From Cryptomeria japonica (taxonomy: Eukaryota; Streptophyta; Pinopsida; Cupressales; Cupressaceae): a stretch of 64,000 nucleotides of DNA. The stretch's first letter is position 1; every line of letters begins with the position of its first letter. Below the pieces are notes generated by a model. That model saw only the letters and a program-made list of their open reading frames with translations. It did no database searches and was not told where the DNA came from. The stretch is from contig NC_081405.1 in the NCBI RefSeq assembly GCF_030272615.1, positions 21,556,047 through 21,620,046 on the forward strand, given 5' to 3'. Of the stretch, positions 54,484 to 64,000 are shown piece after piece. Made by a program: the position numbers and the translations under genes.

Positions 54484-57400
54484 CTAAGTCTCTACCGGTG
54501 GTGGTATGACTCCAAGCTGATCTCTGAGATACTCAAAAGTCTCCTTAGGCAAAGGTTTTGTGAAAATATCTGCAAGCTATTCTTTAGTATTCACATAAAC
54601 CAGTTTTATCTCTTTTTCTTGAACTTTTTCCCTTAGAAAATTTAGTTTGATAGAAATATGTTTTTTTTTAGAATGTAATACCAGATTTTTAGATATATCA
54701 ATTGTTGTAGTGTTATCACAGTATATAGTAATAGGTTCCTTGCATTTTACCTTTATGTCTTTCAACATTTGCTTAAGCCAAAGTACCTATGTACAGTTTG
54801 TTGTTGATGCAACATATTCTGATTCTGCTATTGATAAAGATGTACAACTCTATTTCTTACTCAACCAAGAAACTAATCTCTTTCCAAGAAAGAATGCTCC
54901 TCCAGTGCTGCTTTTTCTATCATCCACATCTCCTGCCCAATTTGCATCTGTTTATGCACATAGATCAAAATTTTCATCTTTAGGATACCATAATCCAAGA
55001 TTTGTTGTGCCTTGTAAGTACTGGAAAATCCTTTTCACTGTCGATTCATGATTTTCCCTAGGATTACTCTGAAATCTAGAAACTATACATACTACATTCA
55101 TAATATCAGGTCTGGTTTGTGTCAAATACAGTAAACCTCCTATCATAGATTTGTATCTAATTGGATTAACAGGTGTAGATTCAACCCTTTGAGATAATTT
55201 GTCATTTGTAGTCATGGGTGTACTTACCAGTTTAGAGTTCTCCATCCCAAATTTCTTTAGTAATTCTTTCAAGTACTTGAATTGATTCAAAAATATACCT
55301 TTATCAGTCTGAGAAATTTGAAAACCTAAAAAGAATTGTATTTCTCCAATCATAGACATTTTAAATTCTTGTTGCATTTCAAGAGAAAATTCTTTACATA
55401 ATCCATCTTCTCCTCCAAAGATTATATCATCAACAAATACTTCAATAATCAAGATGTCATCATTAGTTACTTTGTAATATAAATTGCTATCTGCATTTGC
55501 TTTAGTAAAACCAATCTTTAAAAGATACTTATCCAATCTTGCATACCAAGCTCTTGGGGCTTGTTTTAATCCATACAGAGCTTTTCTTAACCTGCAAACC
55601 ATATCATTGTCATTTATCAAAGAAAATCCATCAGGTTGTTCAAGATAAACTTCCTCTTCAAGATCTCCATTCAAAAATGCACATTTAATATCCATTTGAT
55701 AAACTTTGTAATCCTTGTGAGCTGCAAAGGCCAAGAATAATCTAACTACCTCAATTTTGGCTACCGGTGCAAAGGTTTCATTGTAATCAACTCCTTCTTT
55801 TTGAGAATATCCCTTACACACTAGTCTTGCTTTATTTCTAACAACCTTACCATCTTCATTAAGTTTGTTTCTAAATACCCATTTGGTTCCAATTACATTT
55901 TTATCTTTAGGTCGAGGAACTAATGTCCAAGTATTATTTTTCTCAATTTGTCCTAATTCTTCTTCCATAGCTTTAATCCAAAATTTATCTTCACATGCCT
56001 CATTGATAGATAATAATTCAATTTGAGAAATAAGACATACCTCTTCATTTGCCAATCTTCCTCATGTCATAACTCCTTTAAATTTGTTTCCAATTATCTG
56101 ATCTTCAAAATGATTCAGTCTTACATACCGGGGTGTCTTAGTTTGTTGTTGTTCTTCAATTACTATGGAATCCTTTGATGATACCGGGGTAACTGGATCT
56201 TCATTCTGTACCGGTGGGTTAAGTGTAGGTTCATTTGTCACAATTTCTGTTGCCGGTTTAGAGTCTATATACCTTGAAATTCCTCTGAATTGTTGATCAA
56301 TCTTTACATTTGTACTCTCAACAATTTTCTGCAATATTTTATTAAAACATCTATATGCCTTTCTCTTGGATGAATAACCAAGAAATATTCCTTCATCACT
56401 TCTAGGATCAAATTTGCCAATATACTCATCTTTTCTAATATAACATTTAATTCCAAAAATTCTGAAATACTTAAGAGTAGGAATATTACCAAACCATAGT
56501 TCATGAGGGGTCTTACCGTTTTCACCTTTGATGTGAACTTTGTTGAATGTATAGACAGTAGTTCTTACTGCCTCTCTCCAATACACATGTGGTAGATTTG
56601 CTTCTGATAACATACTTCTTGCTACATCCAAGATAGTTATGTTTTTCCTTTCAACAACTCCATTTTGCTGTGGTGTCCGAGGTGCTGATAGCTATCTTTT
56701 GATTCCATTCACTTCACAGAATGTATTAAAATCTTTAGATGTGAATTCTCCTCCTTGATCTGATCTTAAACATTTGATTTTCTTATTGGTTTCATTTTCA
56801 ACCATTGCTTTGAATAGTTTGAACTTCCCAAGTGCTTCTGATTTTTCTTTGAGAAAAGTAACCCAACACATTCTAGAATAATCATCAATAATTAGTATGA
56901 AATATCTATCACCTTGTAAGCTTTTAGTTCTAGCTGGACCACATAAATCAATGTGAATTAAATCAAGAGCATGATTGGATTTTTCTGGAATACTTTTGAA
57001 ACTAGCTCTAACTTGTTTTCCAAATTGACATTCCTTGCAAATTGTATTCCGAGGTTTCACAATTTTAGGTAGATCTCTAACTGCCTTAGAAGTACTGATT
57101 TTTACCATGCAATCAAAATTTACATGACATAGTTTTTTATGCCATAACCAACTTTCATCTATATGTGTAATTAAGCATGCCTTTTCACTGTTATTCAAAT
57201 GAAAGATATTACCTCTAGTCTGATTACCGGTTGCAATTTCCAAACCAGTTCTATTCATGATTTTGCATTTTCCATTTTTAAATTGTAACTGAAAACCCTT
57301 CTCAACTAATTGACCAACACTTAGAAGATTATGTTTTAATCCTTCAACATAGTAGACATTGTCAGTGTTATGTTTACCATCAAGAGATATTGAACCCTTA

Positions 57401-58638
57401 CCTTTGATTAAACAGGCTTTGTCATCTCCAAATCTTACTAAACCTCCATTGTATTCTTGAAAGTTCAAGAATTTACCTTTGTCTCTAGTCATGTGATGTG
57501 AGCATCCTGAGTCAATAATCCATTCATCCTTTGATTCAACTTTAGCTTCTAGGGCTTGTTCTACCGGTTGAGCAATAGGTGCTAGTTGATCTTCTGTTAT
57601 AGCAACAAAAACCCATCCATTGTCTGTTGGATCCTCATCAGAATCATTAGTCACACCTTCATTCGTAATGTAACAAGATTTATCTTTGTTCTTCTTAAAT
57701 CTGTATCTCTGATATTTAGGGTTAGGCTTGTATGTTCTTCTAGCTTCTTCTCTTAGTCTAGCATGTCTATGAGGGCATCTTGAAGCCATATGACCAATCT
57801 TATTGTAGTTAAAACATTTAAAGGGTGCTTTACCTTCATGCTTACTTCCAATTGGACCTTTTGGCATTTTCCTTGCAAATAGTGCTTCAAGTTCTTCAAG
57901 CTCTTCATTCTCCTTTTTGGTTTCTTCAAGTTCTTTTGCATAAAAGACTCTCTAGTTTGATTTGTCAAATGATGGAGCAGATGATGTTGATGCTTTAAAG
58001 GCCAAATCAATCTTTATAGTAGCAACAAGACCAAATTCCTCAATTTCAAAAGCTGTAAGTTTTCCAATCAATGTATCCCTAGTTACTAATGCATTAGGCA
58101 TTGTTCTCAACTCATTTATAGCAGTAACCTTCATTTTATATGTCGGTGGCAAACCTCTTAAGATTTTTGAAACAATTTCATCCTCACTCAAGGTTCCTCC
58201 ACAACATTTGATACCTAAAACAATTTCATTTACTCTTTCCATAAAAGCAGAAATCCTTTCATCTTCTTCCATTTTCAAATGTTCATACCTGACTCAGAAG
58301 CTTTCAAGTTTTGCAATTTTGATTGTGGAATCTACTTCATTTAGTGTTTCCAAATGATCCCAAATAGCTTTAGTAGTAGATCTATTAGATAATCCCATGA
58401 TTTGTTGATCTGATAATGTGCTCAAGAGTGTTTCTCTTGCTTTGTAATCATTTTCTTCATCTTTGGCTAAGGTAGTTGGAGCAGTCTGACCAGCTACAGT
58501 AGCAGTGTAACCATTCTTAGTAACTTCCCAGATGTCTTTACTGATGCAATTCAGATGTGTCTCCATTATGATCTTCCATATCCCATAGTTGGTTCCATCA
58601 AGTTTAGGACTATCCTTCCTGAAATAATTAGTAGTCAT
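54484..58638 (-). pseudogene. E8 gag-pol polyprotein (1385 codons, eight in-frame stops)
   Basis: ATG at 58638 opens one frame through to TAG at 54484. Gag has FDGTNYGIW-like SPKLDGTNYGIWKIIMETHL and a knuckle CFNYNKIGHMASRC near residue 274 (second Cys now Tyr). Protease: WIIDSGCSHHMT near 373. Integrase: HKKLCHVNF..CKECQFGK, then D in IHIDLCGP (about 563), D in RSDQGGEF (626), E in NGVVERKN (662). [13 protein letters not shown] near 1068. RNase H: AESEYVA and YCDNTTTIDISKN, then LADIFTKPLP. Stops are at 58294, 57952, 56692, 56062, 54952, 54850, 54787 and 54577. Seven fit C-to-T from CAG or CGA; 54952 (TAA in place of Tyr) does not. No frameshift suggests fairly recent loss. Confidence 0.93.
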
Positions 58639-58680
58639 TGGATCTCCTCAAGTTGTTAAACTTTTACAAAAGAGGACTAA

Positions 58681-58692
58681 GATCTGATACCA
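58681..58692 (-). other. E8 primer-binding site
   Basis: Minus-strand TGGTATCAGATC matches the tRNA-Met PBS at the first ten bases, two bases from the LTR. Confidence 0.85.
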
Positions 58693-58694
58693 AT

Positions 58695-59759
58695 TGTTAG
58701 GTCCCGGATACAACTGAGAGGGGGGGGGGGGGGGGTGAATCACTTGTATAGTAAATTCAAACCAAAAACTTATTAACCAACTTAATGCTTAATACTGGTA
58801 AACCAGTTAAGTATGTTGGTAGACAGTGTTAACAGTAAATTGCTATACCGGTAATATTTAATGCATGAAACATAAACATAAACTCATCCACAACTCATGA
58901 CACCAATATTTGTATGTGGAAACCCTATAAGGGGAAAAACCATGGTGGGAAACCTTACCCACAATCAGATGATACTACTGCAGATAGTAAGTGTACAAAG
59001 AGGGGTCTGCACATGCAGAAAGGCCAATAGCCTAGAGCTCGCTACTCAATCACAAATGGGAGTCACACTGACTACAGTTGGATGGTTAAATCCAATAAGA
59101 ATGTACTGCTCAAAATATCATCTTCATATGCTAGATTCAGTACCGATGTAATGCTGATATGCTTCTACAAGAACCTAACTTCACCTTCAAATGATGTCTT
59201 TGTGTATGCCTCTACTTGATCTCACATATACCTTTACTCAAATCTTTTTCACATTCCACACTTGATCTTACAAATAAGATCTTACATTTATACCATACCC
59301 TACGACCAATTTTAGTAGGTCGGCTCTACAAGATATTACAATAAAAACATTTTACAAATAATATAATATCTGATGCAATAACCGATTAAACATGTTGACT
59401 TAATGCATTTACAACAATAATAAATCATCTCCATAGCGTGCCATGCTGATCTGGAAAAGATAAACCTGTCAGTGTAACCCTAGATAACCTAGACCTATTT
59501 GTCGGTAAAAGCAAATATACAAATATGAATATACCAATGATTATTTCTTCAAAATAAAGTGTCCACATGATGTCTTCGATCTTACCAAGTGTCTTCCATG
59601 TCATTCCAAGTATCGGTGAACATTATATCCTACCGGTTAACCATATACCAGTAACTATTGCACAGATTACTGCTTGCCGGTGAATGTTGTTGGATCTCCA
59701 AAGTAGCTGTATTTAGTAGGTGTTGACATCAATGACAAAACCATACCAAAATACCAACA
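58695..59759 (-). repeat. E8 5' LTR
   Basis: Partner of 53046-54098, with an unbroken G-run of 17 near 58719-58735. The last 40 bp contains GGTGTTGACATCAATGAC. Its end ACCAACA is followed by TCTTC. Confidence 0.92.
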
Positions 59760-59764
59760 TCTTC

Positions 59765-60733
59765 ATCTGTAAAGCCTTCATCAACAACATAGTAACAGTT
59801 CTTCTGATGTTTATAATTGAAAGGCTTATCATACTTATCAAATTTATCATGTCTATCATATAAAGACATTCTCTCCGAACACCTAGAAGCAAAATGTCTT
59901 ATCTTATTGCAAGAGAAACATTTCAATGGCAATTTTCCATCATACTTACGAGCTCCTTTAGGAAATCTCTGGGAAATAAATGCTTCAAGCTCATCCAATT
60001 CTCTTTGTTTCTCTTCCATCTCTCTTCTCTCTCTTTCATATGAGGATATCCTACATTCTTCTAGATCATATTTCTTCTTTCTAGATACAAATGCTCTAAA
60101 TGTTGTCTCAAAATTCACATGTGTTTCACCAAGTTCGCTCAGTTCAAATGCAAAAATATTTCCAACCAATGTATATCTTGTCACTGTAGTCACACTCTGT
60201 ATCTCATCAATAGTAGCTAACTTATGTTTCTAAGTAGGAGGCAATGATCATAGCACCTTAGCAACAATTTCATCTTCCTCAAGGGTTCCATCGACACATC
60301 TGATACCTAGGATAGGTCCATTCACCTTAGCCATGAAGGATGTTATGTTCTCATATTCTCCTATCTTTAGCATCTCATACTTCCCTTTCAAACTCTACAA
60401 CTTAGCAACTTTGACTTGTTTATCCCCTTCATACAAGGTCTCAAGCTTCTCCTAGATCTCATGAGCAGTCTGAAGTCCCATCACATTAGTCATCTTTGAA
60501 TCAGTCAAGGCACTCAACAATGCTTCCTTCGCTCTAATGTTATTTTCAACATCCTTGATTTTAGTAGTAGTAACTGGTCCATTCTGAGGAACATAATAGG
60601 CATCCTTTGTAATCTTCCTAGAATCCTCTCCAAGACATTTCAAGTGAACCTCTATCCGGTTCTTCCATATAGAATAATTACTTCCATAAAATCTTGGACT
60701 CTCCTTCTTAAAGTTAAAAACTCCAATTGCCAT
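59765..60733 (-). pseudogene. E7 gag (copia type)
   Basis: ATG at 60733, 17-45 bases after the PBS region. FYGSNYSIWKNRIEVHLKCL is the DUF4219-like start. Later the UBN2 region is broken by stops at 60452 and near 60240-60260. An Arg/Glu-rich coiled coil precedes the knuckle CFSCNKIRHFASRC (Gly replaced by Arg) near 59900. The frame ends at the E8 insertion within GFTDED. Confidence 0.85.
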
Positions 60734-60776
60734 CCCAGATCTCCTTAAGAGGTCAATCTTCTTCTAAAGGATCTAT

Positions 60777-60787
60777 CTCTGATACCA
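60777..60787 (-). other. E7 primer-binding site (initiator tRNA-Met)
   Basis: Minus-strand TGGTATCAGAG lies two bases from the LTR. Confidence 0.88.
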
Positions 60788-60789
60788 AT

Positions 60790-62150
60790 TGTTGGCAACA
60801 CCAATGAAGGAAAACTAAGAAGGGGGGATGAATCAGTTTTCATAGAATTAGCAAACTTAACCTCAAATGCAAATCTTATTAACTACAACAACAACAAAGA
60901 TAAGAAAATTGATAGCATAACACACAACACCAAGATTTTGACGTGAAAACCTGATTAAGGGAAAAACCACGGTGGAAACCTACCCACAATAAGATGATAT
61001 TGTGTAGTAGTACATGTGAAAATAATTACAATGGGGAATGCACATGCATTCAGGCTCACTACCTAGAGATCACTACTCAAAATACAATATCCCAGAAGGC
61101 TACAACCCTCAAGGAAGGTTCACTACCTTACAAGGAAGTCTCACTAACTTACAAAATATTCAGACAACAATCCAGAATAAAATGAACTGAAAGAATAGCA
61201 TTTCCAAATGCCTGATGATAGTTCTAGTTAAGAACATTTGTTTGCTCTACAACACTTCAATCTCTACTCAATCACAATTCCAAAGGATTTATTTTCTTGT
61301 TTTCACCTTTACCATTCTCTGATAAATGCAAACACTTCACTAACACCCAAATTACATGACTATATCACCTATTTATACAAGTCATCAACCTTGACTGCAA
61401 GGTCGGCCAAACCCTCAACTCACAATTACAAAATTACATCACATGATACATATGAGAACCAATGAAACAATATAATGATATACATGACATAACATGGACC
61501 TAAATAAAATGCTCAAACATGCAACACCACCAGAATCAACTACAAGATCAACCGCAACACACTACACCACCAAATAGGTCTCATATAGCATGAAAAACAC
61601 CACAGGATAAACAAAACACCAAAACCATTCACAACAATCAATGCAGATCATCATAACAAATAAGACATAATTAGGAAACACTAGAAAGAATGTTAGAATC
61701 ATCTGTAATAGCTGCACCAACACCACTTATCAAATCTTCATCGATCAACATCTGAAACTCAAGAACACTCAAATAACATCAATTGCCATGAGGAAAGATA
61801 ACTTGTGGAACACCAAATCATGAACCATTTGAAATGAAGATAGACATGAAAATCCCAAACAAACTCCCAAAGTATCAACTCAAGATCTCATCACACCAAA
61901 ATATACCAAAGGAAATATTTAACTCTGCAAAGCACTGATCAAAAGAACCAAACTGTAAACTGGATCATATGATATGATCAATTAAACTCTCATATCACTG
62001 AAACCAATACATAGAGATATAATGATACTAGAAATACTCCATATATCAAACCATGATCCCAATAAACCAATCTACAACCACTAGAGAGATAAATCATAGA
62101 AATATGTTGCCATGAATGACAACAACATATCCTAGCAGCAACAATGTCCA
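60790..62150 (-). repeat. E7 5' LTR
   Basis: Starts TGTTGGCAACACCAATG on the plus strand; ends GTCCA near 62150. It matches 45653-47013 in full but with many substitutions, so E7 is old. The exact right end is uncertain by about two bases. Confidence 0.85.
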
Positions 62151-62152
62151 AT

Positions 62153-64000
62153 AAAAGCATGTATTCAAATTTGGAACTTTGATCATATGTTTGTACTTCT
62201 ACTTTATGAATGAGATTCTGAGAGTTGGAAAAAAATAGTGGGCCTATGACAGGCTGGTGGCAGTGGAAATAAATGAGACACTTCATGGCCTTGGAGATTC
62301 TAAAGTCTAGAATAAAATTCTTTGTGGATACTTCAAAACCTTGCAGAGCATGGTGCAAAATAGGGAGAGAATCCCTAAAGAGATAGTGGAGAAGTATGAG
62401 GACACAATCTTCTTTATGGTTGATATTGACCAATGTCTTATGGAAGTTGTGGAGCCTAGAACATCATGGGTCATACCCATGGGGTATGAGGTGGAAGGAC
62501 ATATTCTTGATGCAAATGCAGAACACTTATTAAGCAAACCGGTGGATAAGTCAGAAGAAAGGTTTAGAAATTACAAGGAGAAGAGCTTGGACTTACACTC
62601 TAAGTTCAAGAAGCTAGATATTCAAAAGAAGGTGAGGAAAGAGGTAGAATAGTCAGTGAAGATCATGGGAATTACCAAAGAGGCAGTTTGGAGAGCTAGA
62701 GAGCAAAACATTCTGAAAGAAGAAGATATTGTCAAACCAAAGAAGGATAAACCAGAAGCCCTTGCCCCTAAGCTGAAACAATCAAAGAGATTTGCACCCT
62801 CCTTTGGTGGTTAGAAACCTATTAGTTCACTTAAGCCTCAAGACAAATCATCTAGTGAAGGAAAGAGGAAGAGATGAAAAGCTAGAGAATTCAATCCTAT
62901 TGATGAAGAGGAGGCTGAGTCAAATGAAGCAATCAAGGATATTAAAGAGAAAGATGCTAAGGTCACCAAGATCTCAAAGGAGAAAACATCTGATGGGTCA
63001 AAATCTAGAGACAAACTGCAAATAAAGAAGACATAAGAAATTGAAGGAATATGTATTAGTAAATCTATGTTTAGTTATTTCTAAGGAAGAGATAGATAGA
63101 TTACTCCGGTTAGCAAAGAATGAATTCAGAAGCAAGCACAGAGTAAATAAAATCATGTTTGGTAAAATTGATGAAGTAGCTAAGGAAATTGAGAATATTT
63201 TGACAAAAAAATTGTTAGGTAACCAATACCAAGTCAATTAGTTAAAAGGAAAAGGTGATACTAATCTGAAAGTGAAGACAATGGATGATACTTTTGCCCT
63301 AGATATTTAGACTATTGAGCCGGAAGAAGTTAAAGCTAAAGATGAAATTGACAAGGATACAGATGTAGGAAAAGAAGATGGGGATAAGGACTTGAGTGAT
63401 AACCCTCTGTTCATTGGAAAAGAAGTAGACACAGAGAAGGATGCAAAAGTGGAATAGGTGGAGGTGAAGGTTGAGGTTAGAACTGAAGAAAGAGACACTG
63501 AAATTAGTGAAGGGGAAGAGGATCCATGTAGAGGATCTAAAATTCACACAAGGCACCATCAACCTAGCTTCTCTATCCCTTGTCTAGACACTCAAGTTGG
63601 TAGCATTTTCTCAAGAGAAAGCTAGTGAGGACTTACTTAAATCTTACACAGAGGATAGTGAGTTTCTTGCTATGGCATTAGGTGTTCTGGAGAAGCCCGT
63701 GTCTTCATTTTAGAAGGAATCATCAGATACTCCATCCATAAAATTTAAAAGATTAATTAACTCTGTGGATAACCATTTTCAATATTTTAAAAAATATGCT
63801 AAAGAGAAGGTTCAGAATGAGTTTAATGCAAGAAGGCTTCATACATTGAAGAAGATGATTATTGATGATAGAGTCACTCTGGATACGTGTGTAAAGGACA
63901 TTCAAGATAGTCTATCCGAAGGAGGAAACATTTATAGGTCATGTTTATTATTATCTAAATTCACTGTGGATATTGAGAAAAAGGCCAAAGAGCATGAGGA
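62153..64000 (+). pseudogene. E5 ORF2, central and C-terminal part
   Basis: The frame cut at 45651 resumes as KHVFKFGTLIICLYFYF if joined. It continues with RIPKEIVEKYEDTIFFMVDI and GYEVEGHILDANAEHLL (62341-62652), then a Lys/Glu-rich low-complexity region (about 62650-63030). After a frameshift come ISKEEIDRLLRLAKNEF and KIDEVAKEIENILTKKLLG, an acidic stretch (about 63310-63520) and a helical end with YFKKYAKEKVQNEFNARRL. Many stops are present. The layout (folded head, charged middle, helical tail) repeats that of E2 ORF2. It runs to the window edge. Confidence 0.6.

Larger units (their letters stand above)
53046..59759 (-). mobile_element. E8: Ty1/copia element (Sirevirus-like) nested in E7
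   Basis: LTRs at 53046-54098 and 58695-59759; flanks TCTTT/TCTTC form a TSD with one change. The PBS beside the right LTR matches tRNA-Met at 10 of 12 bases, and the minus strand shows CCAAAGGGGGAGAT before the left LTR. The whole gag-pol lies in one frame with eight stops and no frameshift. In the first 360 bp the LTRs differ at roughly 6% of sites, mostly transitions. It is younger than E7, as nesting demands. Confidence 0.93.
45652..62152 (-). mobile_element. E7: old Ty1/copia element, itself host to E8, E9 and E10
   Basis: LTRs of about 1.36 kb (45653-47013 and 60790-62150) share their whole length but differ at about one site in nine in the first 330 bp. A tRNA-Met PBS lies at 60777-60787 and a purine tract at 47014-47030, so it reads on the minus strand. 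Gag, protease, integrase, RT and RNase H pieces are all present in copia order. Its TSD is imperfect, AGAAG/AAAAG. It has several frameshifts as well as stops. Similarity to E8 along the proteins places both in the same copia lineage, Sirevirus-like by the purine tract and LTR text. Confidence 0.9.
26006..64000 (+). mobile_element. E5: gag + ORF2 LTR retrotransposon split by E6 and E7, runs off the window
   Basis: It has a 5' LTR (26006-27082), a tRNA-Met PBS, a coiled-coil and multi-knuckle Gag, and then ORF2. It is cut by E6 (27440-43643) within gag and by E7 (45652-62152) within ORF2. Deleting E6 with one GTGAT copy rejoins gag in frame across 27439/43649. Deleting E7 with one copy of its imperfect TSD keeps the ORF2 frame too. 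The 3' LTR is beyond 64000, so whether it has pol is unknown. It is related to E2 in gene content though not in LTR sequence. Confidence 0.8.

Noticed and set aside
61990-62433. Minus-strand ORF of 147 codons
   Set aside because: It crosses the E7 LTR end into E5 ORF2, so it is a chance frame over a junction.

Overview
This window looks like plant nuclear DNA, probably from a seed plant with a large, repeat-rich genome; a gymnosperm fits, but the sequence alone does not prove it. It is AT-rich and almost entirely LTR retrotransposons, many nested in one another. I see no host protein-coding gene, no rRNA or tRNA gene and no CRISPR array. Element names below (E1 to E10) are mine. Boundaries come from paired LTRs, TG...CA ends, polypurine tracts (PPT), primer-binding sites (PBS) and target-site duplications (TSD).

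Layout. 1-895: 3' end and 3' LTR of a plus-strand element (E1). 3790-10649: E2, a complete minus-strand element carrying a gag-like gene and a second gene of unknown function (ORF2) but no polymerase. 12455-13542: a solo LTR (E3). 15466-22848: E4, a complete minus-strand, gag-only element with exact TSD GGGTT. 26006 to beyond 64000: E5, a plus-strand gag+ORF2 element whose interior is split by two large insertions. The first is E6 (27440-43643), a young 16.2-kb Ty3/gypsy element of Tat type with exact TSD GTGAT. The second is E7 (45652-62152), an old Ty1/copia element, itself interrupted by E8 (53046-59759, a younger copia element), E9 (48117-49631, a solo LTR with exact TSD) and E10 (51875-52849, a probable DNA transposon). 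Removing each insertion plus one TSD copy rejoins the host reading frame at several junctions, which supports the order E5 > E7 > E8/E9/E10 and E5 > E6.

The most interesting part is E6. Its gag-pol (minus strand) carries gag, protease, a G-patch, RT, two RNase H domains and integrase. On the opposite strand, near its 3' end, it carries a GC-rich gene for a plant mobile domain (PMD) protein. I infer that this gene is spliced: a TATA-like box, a 66-bp first exon, a phase-0 GT-AG intron of 826 bp and a long second exon. The intron holds a degenerate CGCGTCTGTG array and a series of hairpins with a conserved loop and stems that vary in a base-paired way. The CGCGTCTGTG motif also clusters in the gag leader, in the same orientation relative to transcription.

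E2 and E5 share an unfamiliar ORF2 in elements that otherwise show only a coiled-coil, multi-knuckle Gag. Almost all coding regions are broken by in-frame stops. In E6 and E8, where I checked each one, nearly all fit C-to-T changes in CAG or CGA codons, as expected from cytosine methylation and deamination.
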